64,000 nucleotides of DNA, taken from NCBI RefSeq assembly GCF_019613955.1, contig NZ_CP080443.1:496001-560000 (forward strand), read 5' to 3'. The translations under genes and the position numbers were made by a program. The stretch is from Chryseobacterium sp. LJ668 (GTDB lineage: Bacteria; Bacteroidota; Bacteroidia; Flavobacteriales; Weeksellaceae). Positions 42,515-51,032 of this stretch are shown in pieces. Under the pieces are notes generated by a model. It worked only from the letters and a program-made list of their open reading frames with translations. It did no database searches and had not been told where the DNA came from. How positions within the stretch are numbered: the stretch's first letter is position 1; each line of letters starts with the position of its first letter.

Positions 42515-43570
42515 TTAATCTATCTTTTTTACAACTGCTTTTTCAGCTTCCTTACGGCTACCGTCGAATCCGTCTACTCCACTTACGGTAGTATATTTTA
42601 AAACGAATTTTTTACCCGGATTTAATCTGTTATAAACGCTCTGACACATTAAAGTAGCTTCGTGAAAGCCACAAAGAATCAGCTTTAATTTTCCAGGATA
42701 AGTGTTGATATCACCAATTGCGTAGATTCCTTCTATATTGGTTTGATAGTCTAAAGCATTGTTGACTACAATTGCATTTTTCTCGATATTTAAACCCCAC
42801 TGAGCAATTTCGCCCAGCTTTGGAGTTAGTCCAAATAAAGGAATAAAATAATCAGTTTCTATATCAAATGCATCTTCGCCATCTCTTATCACGGTGATTG
42901 CTTCTACCTTACCGTCACCTTTTATGGCAGTGACTTCAGCAGGAGTAATCAATTTAATTTTTCCCTTATTTTTTAAATCCTGAACTTTTTCTACAGAATC
43001 TAAAGCTCCACGGAATTCGTTTCTTCTATGAATCAAAGTCACTTCACTTGCAACATTTGACAGGAAAACGCTCCAGTCTAAGGCAGAATCTCCACCACCT
43101 GCGATTACTACTTTTTTATTCCTGAAATGTTCCGGTTCTTTAACGAAATATTCCAGACCTTTCTCTTCATAATCAGCTACATTATCCATGGTAGGCTTTC
43201 TAGGCTCGAATGTTCCTAAACCACCCGCAATCGCAATTGCTTTACATCTATGGATTGTTCCTTTATTAGTAACCACCTCAAACCACTCTTCATCAATTTT
43301 TTTATATGATACTGCGGTTTCGCCTAATGTGAAACCTGGTTGAAACTGCTTGATCTGCTCCATCAAATTATCTACCAGTTCTCCTGCATTTACAGACGGA
43401 TAACCCGGAATATCGAAAATCGGCTTCTTTGGGTACAGCTCTGCCAACTGACCTCCCGGTTGAGGAAGTGCATCTATGATGTGGCATTTCATTTTAAGCA
43501 AACCCGCTTCAAACACAGCAAAAAGCCCTGTTGGTCCTGCTCCGATAATTAATATGTCTGTCGTTATCAT
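42515..43570 (-). CDS. Ferredoxin/flavodoxin-NADP reductase, thioredoxin-reductase-like
   Basis: 351 residues from MITTDILIIGAGPTGLF; a 43603 start would add 11 residues upstream. FAD-binding GAGPTGLF, PQPGGQL, then the NADPH-binding GGGDSALDW and the C-terminal YAIGDINTYPGK. No CxxC, so it is the FNR type (TrxR-like) of Bacteroidota, not a thioredoxin reductase. It transfers electrons from NADPH to the ferredoxin encoded next. Confidence 0.93.
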   Translation of the reverse strand: MITTDILIIGAGPTGLFAVFEAGLLKMKCHIIDALPQPGGQLAELYPKKPIFDIPGYPSVNAGELVDNLMEQIKQFQPGFTLGETAVSYKKIDEEWFEVVTNKGTIHRCKAIAIAGGLGTFEPRKPTMDNVADYEEKGLEYFVKEPEHFRNKKVVIAGGGDSALDWSVFLSNVASEVTLIHRRNEFRGALDSVEKVQDLKNKGKIKLITPAEVTAIKGDGKVEAITVIRDGEDAFDIETDYFIPLFGLTPKLGEIAQWGLNIEKNAIVVNNALDYQTNIEGIYAIGDINTYPGKLKLILCGFHEATLMCQSVYNRLNPGKKFVLKYTTVSGVDGFDGSRKEAEKAVVKKID

Positions 43571-43600
43571 AATAGAAGATAATTTAATGGTATGTAGCTG

Positions 43601-43608
43601 CAAATTTA
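43601..43608 (-). promoter_or_regulatory. -7 element of the ferredoxin reductase gene
   Basis: Reads TAAATTTG on the minus strand, 30 bp before the ATG at 43570. Confidence 0.5.
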
Positions 43609-43722
43609 CTAATTTTAATGCGAAGCATATTTAATCGAACTTAAATAAAAAACTGAGATTTATCAAATATCGTACTTAAAAAACTGCATTTTATTTGGCA
43701 GTGTTTTTGTAAAATTTATAAC

Positions 43723-44493
43723 ATGAGAAAATTATTTAATATTATAGCAATATTTGTATTCTTTTTAGGTCAGAGTCAGATTACCAATATCACCGATGGA
43801 GAATCTTTAACACTTCGGATTCATTACGGATTTTTAAACGCCGGATCTGCTAACCTTACCGCAAAAAAATCTGCTTATAAAGGTGTACCGCATTTATATG
43901 TAAAAGGAACCGGACAGACTACGGGCGCCGTTAAAGCTTTCTTTAAAGTAGAGGATGTTTATGAAAGCTACATCAATATGCAGACAGAACTGCCTAGCTT
44001 TTATGTAAGAAATGTAAAAGAAGGAACATACAGACAGCATTTACAGACTGTTTTTAATCATGATAACCACACCTTGGTTTTGACGGATAAAAAAACTCCT
44101 GCCAATGGTTCTAAAACCATAAAATCTGTAAAAGGCGTTCAGGATATGCTCTCTTGTTTCTATTTTTTAAGAAGCAAGACGACAGCAGAATTAAAAACCG
44201 GAACTGTTTTTAATATGAACGTTTGGATTGATGATGAGATGTTTCCATTTCAGCTAAAAGTCGTAGGAACAGAAAATTTAAAAACAAAATTCGGAACGAT
44301 TAATGCGCTGAAAATTATTCCGTCTGTAAAAAGCGGAAGGGTTTTTAAACAAAAAGAAGGAGTGACGATGTGGGTTTCCAATGATGCCAATCACATTCCG
44401 TTGCTTCTAAAAGCCGAACTGGCAGTAGGATCGCTGAAAGCCAGCTTGGATGACTACAAAAATGTAAAATATCCTTTAAAGTTTACAAAATAG
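43723..44493 (+). CDS. DUF3108 family secreted protein
   Basis: 256 residues. Signal peptide MRKLFNIIAIFVFFLGQSQ. The family pattern is SLTLRIHYGFLNAGSANLTAK-like at the start, GTGQTTGAVKAFFKVEDVYE and VWVSNDANHIPLLLKAEL near the end. It is a beta-rich periplasmic protein of unknown role. A strong hairpin follows at 44539. Confidence 0.88.
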   Translation: MRKLFNIIAIFVFFLGQSQITNITDGESLTLRIHYGFLNAGSANLTAKKSAYKGVPHLYVKGTGQTTGAVKAFFKVEDVYESYINMQTELPSFYVRNVKEGTYRQHLQTVFNHDNHTLVLTDKKTPANGSKTIKSVKGVQDMLSCFYFLRSKTTAELKTGTVFNMNVWIDDEMFPFQLKVVGTENLKTKFGTINALKIIPSVKSGRVFKQKEGVTMWVSNDANHIPLLLKAELAVGSLKASLDDYKNVKYPLKFTK

Positions 44494-44538
44494 TTTTAAT
44501 TCAGGAGGGCTGTAACAATATATTGTCAGAAGAAAAAT

Positions 44539-44571
44539 AAAAGCCAAAGCAGAATTTGCTTTGGCTTTTTT
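44539..44571. terminator. Terminator after the DUF3108 gene
   Basis: AAAAGCCAAAGCA pairs perfectly with TGCTTTGGCTTTT around GAATT, followed by T. Confidence 0.88.
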
Positions 44572-44995
44572 CCTGCATCTATCACAGTACATTTTTTGCG
44601 GTGTGCTGATACCGGACTTATCACATGTGTTTTTAGAATCTTGTAATTTTTTTTTCATCTCAAGCGTCTCATACAGAGCCTTTCGGCTCTGAATTATGAC
44701 ACTTTAGTTTCATCAAGGTGTTTTATAAATGTTTATATCGGGAAATATCATCATTTATGGTTTTAGAATCAAATTTTGTTTTATTTAACAAATATGTTTA
44801 AATAACCATTTATATTGATACAAAAATACACAGATATAGATATATAATTTCTAAAAACACTTTAGATATATATCGCATCATCTGTAGATATTTATCGACA
44901 AACTATTGTACTTGATAATTTTACGGTTAAAAGTTGGAGGAATTTTTAAAAATTAGGAATCTTGAGCGTGATGAATGATTCTTCTTATTATAAAA
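44572..44995. other. Gene-free gap with a small hairpin
   Basis: A perfect stem (CAGAGCC, loop TTTC, GGCTCTG) lies at 44674-44691, flanked by further partly pairing bases (GTCTCAT and ATTATGAC). It has no T-tract and may be a dispersed repeat. The rest is AT-rich with no gene supported. Confidence 0.5.
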
Positions 44996-45637
44996 TCATT
45001 TATGATCTTTAATGAGTTCGATGAGTTCAACGATATTTTCAATCTTTAACTTATCAAACAACCGCTTTTTTTGAGTACTTACCGTATTCTGCTTGATGTT
45101 GAGTTTATTTGCAATTTCAAGATTTCCATACCCTTTCGCATACATTTCGGCGATCTGCATTTCTCTTTCTGTAAGGCGTGACAAAGGATTTAAGATATCA
45201 CCGTTTCGCAACGAATTCATCAGCAAAGCCTGTACATCTGCTGAAATATATTCACCATCTCTAATCATCTTTTCTAAAGCATCTTTGATTTCGGATTCTT
45301 CGCTGAGTTTACTAAGAAAACCATTTGCACCTGCATTAATAAATTTAAGCGACTGTGCATATTCTGTACCTGTGAAAATAAGAATTTTAGTTTCCGGACT
45401 TATTTTTTTTATTTCTGGTAAAACACTGAAGCTGTTACCGTCAGGAAAATGAGCATCAATTATTGCTATGCTGATAGAATTCATTTTCATCAATTCTAGT
45501 GTCTGTTGCAGAGTAGATGCTTGAAAAACCTCATGATCTACATTCATTTCCTCAAGTAAAAACATAATCCCCTGTCTTATCAGACTGTGATCATCGGCAA
45601 GCAGAAATGTGACTGATGTTTGTTCAGAATAATTCAT
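44996..45637 (-). CDS. NarL/LuxR-family response regulator
   Basis: 213 residues. The receiver is canonical: Asp15-Asp16 (LLADDHSLIRQG) and phospho-acceptor Asp61 (IAIIDAHFPDG). The C-terminal helix-turn-helix is LTEREMQIAEMYAKGYGNLE and IANKLNIKQNTVST. Its start overlaps the kinase stop by 4 bp, so the two are co-translated. Targets unknown. Confidence 0.94.
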   Translation of the reverse strand: MNYSEQTSVTFLLADDHSLIRQGIMFLLEEMNVDHEVFQASTLQQTLELMKMNSISIAIIDAHFPDGNSFSVLPEIKKISPETKILIFTGTEYAQSLKFINAGANGFLSKLSEESEIKDALEKMIRDGEYISADVQALLMNSLRNGDILNPLSRLTEREMQIAEMYAKGYGNLEIANKLNIKQNTVSTQKKRLFDKLKIENIVELIELIKDHK

Positions 45638-47364
45638 CTGTGAATCTTTAAATTGATCGTGAAAAACACATCAGTACCTTCATGCTGTTCACTTGAAACC
45701 GAAATATTTCCTGAATACAATTCTATAAGCTCTTTGCATAAGCTTAACCCAAGACCTGCACCCAAATTTTCTACCTCATTAGAAATAATTCCTTGATAAT
45801 AAGGTTCAAATATTTTTTCTACATCCGATTTTGAAATCCCGACTCCTGTATCACTTATCTGTGTGATCAGCGCAATCGTATTTTCATCGGCAAGCTTTGC
45901 TGTAGTTGTAACAGTGATCTGCCCGTTTTCTGTAAATTTATTGGCGTTTCCTAGAATATTCATAAAAATCTGATTGATTTTAGTATTATCAGAAAAAATC
46001 ATCAAATCCGGATCTATATTTTTATTAACTATGAATTTATTATTTCTAGTTTGGATGTAAGGTTCAATTGAATTTAGAATAGAATCTATTTCAGTATTAA
46101 GATTAAAAACAACGGGTATCAGTTTATTTTCTACATGCTGATTCTTTGTATATTCAAGAATCTGATTGGCTTGCATTAGTAGAGTATTATTGGTAAAGCT
46201 TATGGATTTCAGATATTCTTTGATGCTTTCATCAGTTGTTTTTTTATTAATTCTATTGATGAAAATACCTATAATTTTCAATGGCGATCTCAATTCGTGG
46301 CTAAGCATACCCAAAATCCTATTTTTAAAATTCAGGTTTTCACTGATTTGTTTATTGGCAGCATTCAATTTTCTTTCATATATGAAAGCAATTCTGGTAA
46401 AATACATGATTAAAATGGAGACGATGAACATCAAAACCATTAATCCCAATACCAGATATTTTCTGATTTTGTTGCTTTCAGAATTTTGGTCGGCATATTC
46501 TTTTTCCAGATCTGACTTAGAATCTTTAACTGCAAACTCGTAAATATTCATTAATCCATTGCTATATACCAATAATGAATTGAAGGTTGAATAAAATTTA
46601 CTGTTGTCATTTTTATCTCTGTCTTTATTCTTCCCAACATTCACTCGAATTTTCTGCACTTCTTTAGTATAGTGCTTTGTGATTGACTTTATAATACTGT
46701 CAAATTCAGTTTTTATGGTGGGTACATCTAAGATTTTACCTCCTTTTACAGTGACCACAACGCTATCTTTTCTTACATTTTCCTTTCCTGCTATTGCATC
46801 ACCTAAACGACCAAACAAACCTTTTTTCTTTAGCGTATCAGAATAAGTTTTTGTCTGAACTTCAAATTTATCAAAATTGTAATCGAAGTTATATTTTTTA
46901 AGCTTTGGTAAATCTTCGGGGATTTTTATATTTGATTTAGTAGAAAACTCATAGGTAGAATCTACTTTCAGTTTCAAATTTTTAGCATCTACAGCTTCAC
47001 CCTTGTGTGATGCCAAAATAATTTTCAAATTTGGGTTCTGAAATTTGAAATTATTAATACTGTCCAGATTTTTTATCAGCTTATTAACAGAAATAAAATA
47101 AAATTTTAAGTACTCATCATTTTCACTTACTACATATTTCTGAAAATAATCCTGAGCATTGTTGAGTTCTTTTCTAGAGTCGTCAGTCAAATTTTCCAAC
47201 CGGTGAACCTCACTTATCTGTTTTTCAATAAATTTTAGATTTCTATTATTGACAAACTCATTATAAAAAAATCCAGCTATGATACACTGTATTAGTAAAA
47301 TGCAAATAATAAGAGAATATTGCACAACTTTTCTCAATCTAAAACTCATTGATTTTCTAATCAT
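45634..47364 (-). CDS. Membrane sensor histidine kinase
   Basis: 576 residues. One membrane helix at about 13-35, a large periplasmic or extracellular domain (about 36-302, mostly helical), a second helix at about 303-325, then HisKA with His356 (LGMLSHELRSPLK) and HATPase motifs (ILGNANKFTEN, DTGVGISKSD, GAGLGLSLCKEL). It phosphorylates the NarL-type regulator encoded next. The HisKA type is usually paired with OmpR-like regulators; here it is paired with a NarL type. Confidence 0.93.
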   Translation of the reverse strand: MIRKSMSFRLRKVVQYSLIICILLIQCIIAGFFYNEFVNNRNLKFIEKQISEVHRLENLTDDSRKELNNAQDYFQKYVVSENDEYLKFYFISVNKLIKNLDSINNFKFQNPNLKIILASHKGEAVDAKNLKLKVDSTYEFSTKSNIKIPEDLPKLKKYNFDYNFDKFEVQTKTYSDTLKKKGLFGRLGDAIAGKENVRKDSVVVTVKGGKILDVPTIKTEFDSIIKSITKHYTKEVQKIRVNVGKNKDRDKNDNSKFYSTFNSLLVYSNGLMNIYEFAVKDSKSDLEKEYADQNSESNKIRKYLVLGLMVLMFIVSILIMYFTRIAFIYERKLNAANKQISENLNFKNRILGMLSHELRSPLKIIGIFINRINKKTTDESIKEYLKSISFTNNTLLMQANQILEYTKNQHVENKLIPVVFNLNTEIDSILNSIEPYIQTRNNKFIVNKNIDPDLMIFSDNTKINQIFMNILGNANKFTENGQITVTTTAKLADENTIALITQISDTGVGISKSDVEKIFEPYYQGIISNEVENLGAGLGLSLCKELIELYSGNISVSSEQHEGTDVFFTINLKIHR

Positions 47365-47391
47365 TCTTGTGTGTAATTATAGTATAAATTT

Positions 47392-47428
47392 AATAAAAAA
47401 TCCTGTAAAAAATTAATTTACAGGATTT
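47392..47428 (-). terminator. Terminator after pheS
   Basis: On the minus strand AATCCTGTAAA pairs with TTTACAGGATT, followed by T6. Confidence 0.85.
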
Positions 47429-47452
47429 GAATTTATTTTAATTATAAATTGA

Positions 47453-48463
47453 TTATAATGACTTAAATTGTTCTAGTGTTCTAATGTCATTTTCGAAGAA
47501 CATTCTGATGTCGCTCATTTGGTAAAGAAGCATTGTAATTCTTTCAATACCCATTCCAAAAGCATAGCCTGAATATTTCTCAGAATCTATATTTACGTTT
47601 TTCAAAACTGCAGGATCTACCATTCCGCAACCCATAATTTCTAACCAACCTGTTCCTTTTGTGATTCTGTAATCTGTTTCAGAGTTTAATCCCCAGTATA
47701 CATCAATCTCTGCACTTGGTTCTGTAAAAGGAAAATACGAAGGTCGCATTCTAATTTTAGATTTTCCGAAAAGTTCTGTTGTAAAAAACTGAATGGTCTG
47801 TTTTAAATCTGCAAAGCTTACATTCTCATCGATATATAAACCTTCAATCTGATGAAAGATACAGTGTGAGCGTGACGAGACCGCTTCATTTCTAAAAACC
47901 CTTCCCGGAGACAAAATTCTTATCGGCGGCTGATTTTCTTCCATATAACGGATCTGAACAGACGAAGTATGTGTTCTTAGAAGAATATCGGGGTTCTGCT
48001 CAATAAAAAAAGTATCCTGCATATCTCTTGCCGGGTGATATTCTGGTAAATTAAGTGCCGTAAAATTATGCCAATCGTCTTCAATCTCCGGCCCGTCTGC
48101 CACAGCGAACCCAATAGATTTAAAAATATCTATAATCCTGTTTTTCACTAAATTGATAGGATGTCTAGAACCCAGTTCTGAAGGAAAGGCCGGTTTTGTA
48201 AGATCTTCTTTCTCGAGGATAACAGAAGATTCAGCTGAACTTTTAAAGCCCTCCAATTTGGCAGCAACAGCTTGTTTCAAAGAATTGATTTTTTGTCCGA
48301 AATCTTTTTTCTGGTCGTTCGGAACAGTTTTTAATGATTCATAGAAATCATTCAGTACTCCTTTTTTACCGTTATACTTGATTCTGAAGTTCTCTATCTC
48401 ATCTTTGGATGTTGCGCTGAAGCTCTGTACTTCGATGAGTAATTCTTCTATCTTTTCTGTCAT
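47453..48463 (-). CDS. pheS: Phenylalanine-tRNA ligase alpha subunit
   Basis: 336 residues, standard length. N-terminal coiled-coil tRNA arm (about 1-85), then the class II core: HPINLVKNRIIDIFKSIGF, HPARDMQDTFF, LLRTHTSSVQIR, VFRNEAVSSRSHCIFHQIEG, SYFPFTEPSAEIDVYW and YAFGMGIERITMLLY. Charges tRNA(Phe) with the beta subunit, whose gene is not adjacent here. Confidence 0.97.
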   Translation of the reverse strand: MTEKIEELLIEVQSFSATSKDEIENFRIKYNGKKGVLNDFYESLKTVPNDQKKDFGQKINSLKQAVAAKLEGFKSSAESSVILEKEDLTKPAFPSELGSRHPINLVKNRIIDIFKSIGFAVADGPEIEDDWHNFTALNLPEYHPARDMQDTFFIEQNPDILLRTHTSSVQIRYMEENQPPIRILSPGRVFRNEAVSSRSHCIFHQIEGLYIDENVSFADLKQTIQFFTTELFGKSKIRMRPSYFPFTEPSAEIDVYWGLNSETDYRITKGTGWLEIMGCGMVDPAVLKNVNIDSEKYSGYAFGMGIERITMLLYQMSDIRMFFENDIRTLEQFKSL

Positions 48464-48492
48464 TATATTAACCCTTTCAAAAAATGTAACTG

Positions 48493-48500
48493 CAAAAATA
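48493..48500 (-). promoter_or_regulatory. -7 element of pheS
   Basis: Reads TATTTTTG on the minus strand, 29 bp before the ATG at 48463. Confidence 0.5.
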
Positions 48501-48575
48501 AGGTTTTCAGTTTAAAAAGTTTTTAATTATCATAAAAAATCTGCCTTTTCACAAAAACAGACTTTAATTAAAAAA

Positions 48576-49241
48576 TTATTTCTTTTCCAAAGCTTTCATA
48601 TTGATCTGAAGACTGACCTCATCTTTTATAACGCCATTTTCTGCAGGACTTTGGAATCTCACGCCAAATTCTTCTCTTTTTATATCTTTTGGTTCGGTTG
48701 CAATACTCACAACTCCATCATTTACAGAAACATTTGCTTTGAACTGAACAGGTTTTGTAATACCTTTTACCGTTAAATTACCATCCAATATTGTATTATA
48801 ATCGCCTTGATCAGACGGAGTCACTTTTGTAATTTCGTAGGAGGCAGTTGGAAATTTTTCTGTTTCAAAGAAATCTCCGCTTTTTAAATGTCCATTTAGT
48901 TTATCCAACTGATCTGCATCATCCTGTAAATCTACAGAGGTAAGAGAATTCATATCCACTACGAATTGTCCGCTTTCCAATTGCCCATCTTTTACTGTAA
49001 CATCACCGCTTTCAAAAGTAATGGTTCCGAAATGACTCGTATTTTCAGACTTGAAAACTTTATAACCCTTCCACTCCACTCTGCTGTTTAAAGTATCAAC
49101 AACATATTTATTGCCGTCTTTTGTCGTAGCCACTTGGTTTCCTTCATTTATCAACGGTTTTTCTTTTTGACATGAGATAACTACAGCTGCAGCAAAAAGT
49201 GCAGGAATAGCCAGAGAGAATAATTTTCTTTGCATTATCAT
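48576..49241 (-). CDS. YceI-family lipocalin-like lipoprotein
   Basis: 221 residues. Signal peptide ending AAAVVISC (lipobox VISC), start either at 49241 or at the second Met (49235). The YceI fold follows: SRVEWKGYKVFKSENTSHFG, SGDFFETEKFPTASYEIT, VKGITKPVQFKANVSV and FGVRFQSPAENG. A beta-barrel that binds isoprenoid-type lipids. It is divergent from the ABC ATPase, with 66 bp between. Confidence 0.92.
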   Translation of the reverse strand: MIMQRKLFSLAIPALFAAAVVISCQKEKPLINEGNQVATTKDGNKYVVDTLNSRVEWKGYKVFKSENTSHFGTITFESGDVTVKDGQLESGQFVVDMNSLTSVDLQDDADQLDKLNGHLKSGDFFETEKFPTASYEITKVTPSDQGDYNTILDGNLTVKGITKPVQFKANVSVNDGVVSIATEPKDIKREEFGVRFQSPAENGVIKDEVSLQINMKALEKK

Positions 49242-49295
49242 AAAATTTAAGTCTTTGCTAAATTACTAAAAATATGCCAGTGTTTTCTAAAACCG

Positions 49296-49303
49296 TATTT
49301 TTG
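49296..49303 (+). promoter_or_regulatory. -7 element 4 nt before the ABC ATPase start
   Basis: TATTTTTG, exact TAnnTTTG, ending 4 nt before the ATG at 49308; no -33 TTTG visible. Confidence 0.5.
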
Positions 49304-49307
49304 TACA

Positions 49308-50243
49308 ATGCTACTAGAGATAAACAACTTACATTTTTCACATACCAAAGAACAGCCCTTGTTCCGAAATTTTAACCTCAAACTTGAAGAGGGGAAAATA
49401 CTGGCGTTGGCAGGCGAAAGCGGCTGTGGAAAATCCACCTTATTGAGCCTTGTATATGGGCTTTTAAACTGGGAACAGGGTGAAATTTTGTTTGAAGACA
49501 GAAAACTGATGGGACCTAAAGGAAACCTCGTTCCGGGAGAAGCTGAAATGAAATTTGTGGCACAGAGTTTTGACCTGATGCCTTATGCGACAGTAGCTGA
49601 CAATGTGGGAAAATTTATTTCTAATATTAATTTAGCTAAGAAAAAAGAAACCGTAAACGAGCTTTTAGAGGTTGTAGGATTGGTAGAATCGGCTAATGCA
49701 CTTCCTAAAAATCTGAGTGGCGGACAACAGCAAAGAGTTGCCATCGCAAGAGCACTTTCTGTTTTACCAAAATTACTTTTGCTGGATGAGCCTTTCAGCC
49801 ATCTCGATTACGCCCGGAAAATCGAACTTCGGGAAAAGCTTTTCAGGTATGTGAAAGAAAAAAATATTTCACTGATCATTTCTACCCACGAACTGCAGGA
49901 CATTATCCCGTGGCTTGACCAGATTGTTATTCTTGAAAACGGAAGACTTATACAGAATGACAACCCGGAAGAAACCTATAAAAACCCTTATAATACTTAT
50001 GTAGCAAAACTTTTTGGAGAGGTCAATATCTTTACTGAATCTGAAATGAGCGATTTTGGAATTTCAAACTTTGCTTATTATCCAAATCAGATACACATTT
50101 CTGAAAATGGTTTTAATGCTGAGGTCATGGAAAGCAGGTTTGCAGGAAATCATTACTGGAATAAAATTATTTCTAACAATAAAGAACTGATTATGCATAC
50201 CAACGAAAAGATTGGTGGCACACTGAAAATTTCTTTCAAATAA
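49308..50243 (+). CDS. Orphan ABC transporter ATP-binding protein
   Basis: 311 residues. Walker A GESGCGKST (36-44), Q-loop FVAQSFDLMPY, signature LSGGQQQRVAIARAL, Walker B LLLLDEPFSHLD and H-loop STHELQ. The last 80 residues form a TOBE-like C-terminal domain (MESRFAGNHYWNKI). That architecture is typical of FbpC/PotA-type importers. No permease or binding protein is adjacent, so the partner must be encoded elsewhere. Predicted leaderless transcript. Confidence 0.9.
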   Translation: MLLEINNLHFSHTKEQPLFRNFNLKLEEGKILALAGESGCGKSTLLSLVYGLLNWEQGEILFEDRKLMGPKGNLVPGEAEMKFVAQSFDLMPYATVADNVGKFISNINLAKKKETVNELLEVVGLVESANALPKNLSGGQQQRVAIARALSVLPKLLLLDEPFSHLDYARKIELREKLFRYVKEKNISLIISTHELQDIIPWLDQIVILENGRLIQNDNPEETYKNPYNTYVAKLFGEVNIFTESEMSDFGISNFAYYPNQIHISENGFNAEVMESRFAGNHYWNKIISNNKELIMHTNEKIGGTLKISFK

Positions 50244-50454
50244 CAACAATTTTTAGCATGCTTAATGTTAGTATGTGGATAAATTATAATGATTTATCTA
50301 GCTGATTATCAATAATATTAATACATTTGAGTCAGCAACAACATAAGGAAACTTTTGGCTCAATTCTCTTCCGCCATATAGACTGAAATTAGCTTTCTCC
50401 AGCAATGAAGCCTTTGGAAGAGTACACTGTCCAATCTTTTCCTTTTTTTATGCA
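50244..50454. other. Gene-free gap with an isolated -7-like box
   Basis: TACATTTG at 50322-50329 matches TAnnTTTG but no recognisable gene follows; the short frame starting at 50405 runs across the PhnA terminator and into the antisense of that gene. Nothing else is visible. Confidence 0.4.
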
Positions 50455-50482
50455 AAAAATGCGTCCGAATTCGAACGCATTA
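50455..50482 (-). terminator. Terminator after the PhnA-like gene
   Basis: A near-palindrome AATGCGTCCGAATTCG... with one C-A mismatch; on the minus strand it is followed by a T6 tract. Confidence 0.75.
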
Positions 50483-50504
50483 TATAGTATTAAAGAAAAA
50501 ATTC

Positions 50505-50849
50505 TTAAGCCTTTTTCACAAATTCAGATTTTAAAGCCATTGATCCGAAACCATCAATTTTACAATCAATATTATGGTCGCTGTCTGGTCGCAACCGGAT
50601 ATTTTTCACTTTAGTTCCCGCTTTTACAGGTTTCGGAGCACCTTTTACAGGAAGATCTTTTACTACAACTACAGAATCTCCGTCTTGCAACTCATTCCCG
50701 TTAGCATCTAAAATTTTCCCAGAATTGTCAGTTTCTGCCGCATTTTCTTTAGGATTCCACTCATAAAAGCACTGCGAGCAAACCATCAAATCATCTTGCT
50801 CATAGGTAAATTCTGAATTGCATTTCGGACAAACTAAAGCCTCACTCAT
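50505..50849 (-). CDS. PhnA-like (YjdM) zinc-ribbon protein
   Basis: 114 residues. N-terminal zinc ribbon Cys7-x2-Cys10 and Cys24-x2-Cys27 ([21 protein letters not shown]), then the PhnA SH3-like domain: [20 protein letters not shown] and [20 protein letters not shown] at the end. Not linked to phosphonate use despite the name. Preceded by the -7 box at 50864-50871. Confidence 0.93.
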   Translation of the reverse strand: MSEALVCPKCNSEFTYEQDDLMVCSQCFYEWNPKENAAETDNSGKILDANGNELQDGDSVVVVKDLPVKGAPKPVKAGTKVKNIRLRPDSDHNIDCKIDGFGSMALKSEFVKKA

Positions 50850-50863
50850 ATGTTTAATTTTTG

Positions 50864-50871
50864 CAAAGGTA
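50864..50871 (-). promoter_or_regulatory. -7 element of the PhnA-like gene
   Basis: Reads TACCTTTG on the minus strand, 14 bp before the ATG at 50849. Confidence 0.5.
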
Positions 50872-50880
50872 ATTTTTTTG

Positions 50881-50914
50881 AGTTAGAAGTTAGAAGTTAG
50901 AAGTTAGAAGTTAG
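50881..50914. repeat. Tandem heptamer repeat
   Basis: AGTTAGA repeated 4.9 times without error, between two divergent promoters. A likely slippage site. Confidence 0.85.
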
Positions 50915-50999
50915 GCAAAGTTAAAAATACTATATTTAATGTAAGCTCAAATTGAATTTAACTCAAAATTATTAACCTAAAACTCTCAACTTAAATTCG

Positions 51000-51007
51000 T
51001 ATTTTTG
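51000..51007 (+). promoter_or_regulatory. -7 element of the RsmB-family gene
   Basis: TATTTTTG, exact TAnnTTTG, 25 bp before the ATG at 51033. Confidence 0.5.
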
Positions 51008-51032
51008 CAAGTTCAAACAGCATACTGCAACA

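Noticed and set aside
44476..44658. 60-residue minus-strand frame with two CxxC-like Cys (CDRC)
   Set aside because: It runs through the DUF3108 terminator hairpin and ends in its antisense; no promoter, no family.
50405..50614. 69-residue plus-strand frame
   Set aside because: Overlaps the PhnA-like gene in antisense and crosses its terminator.
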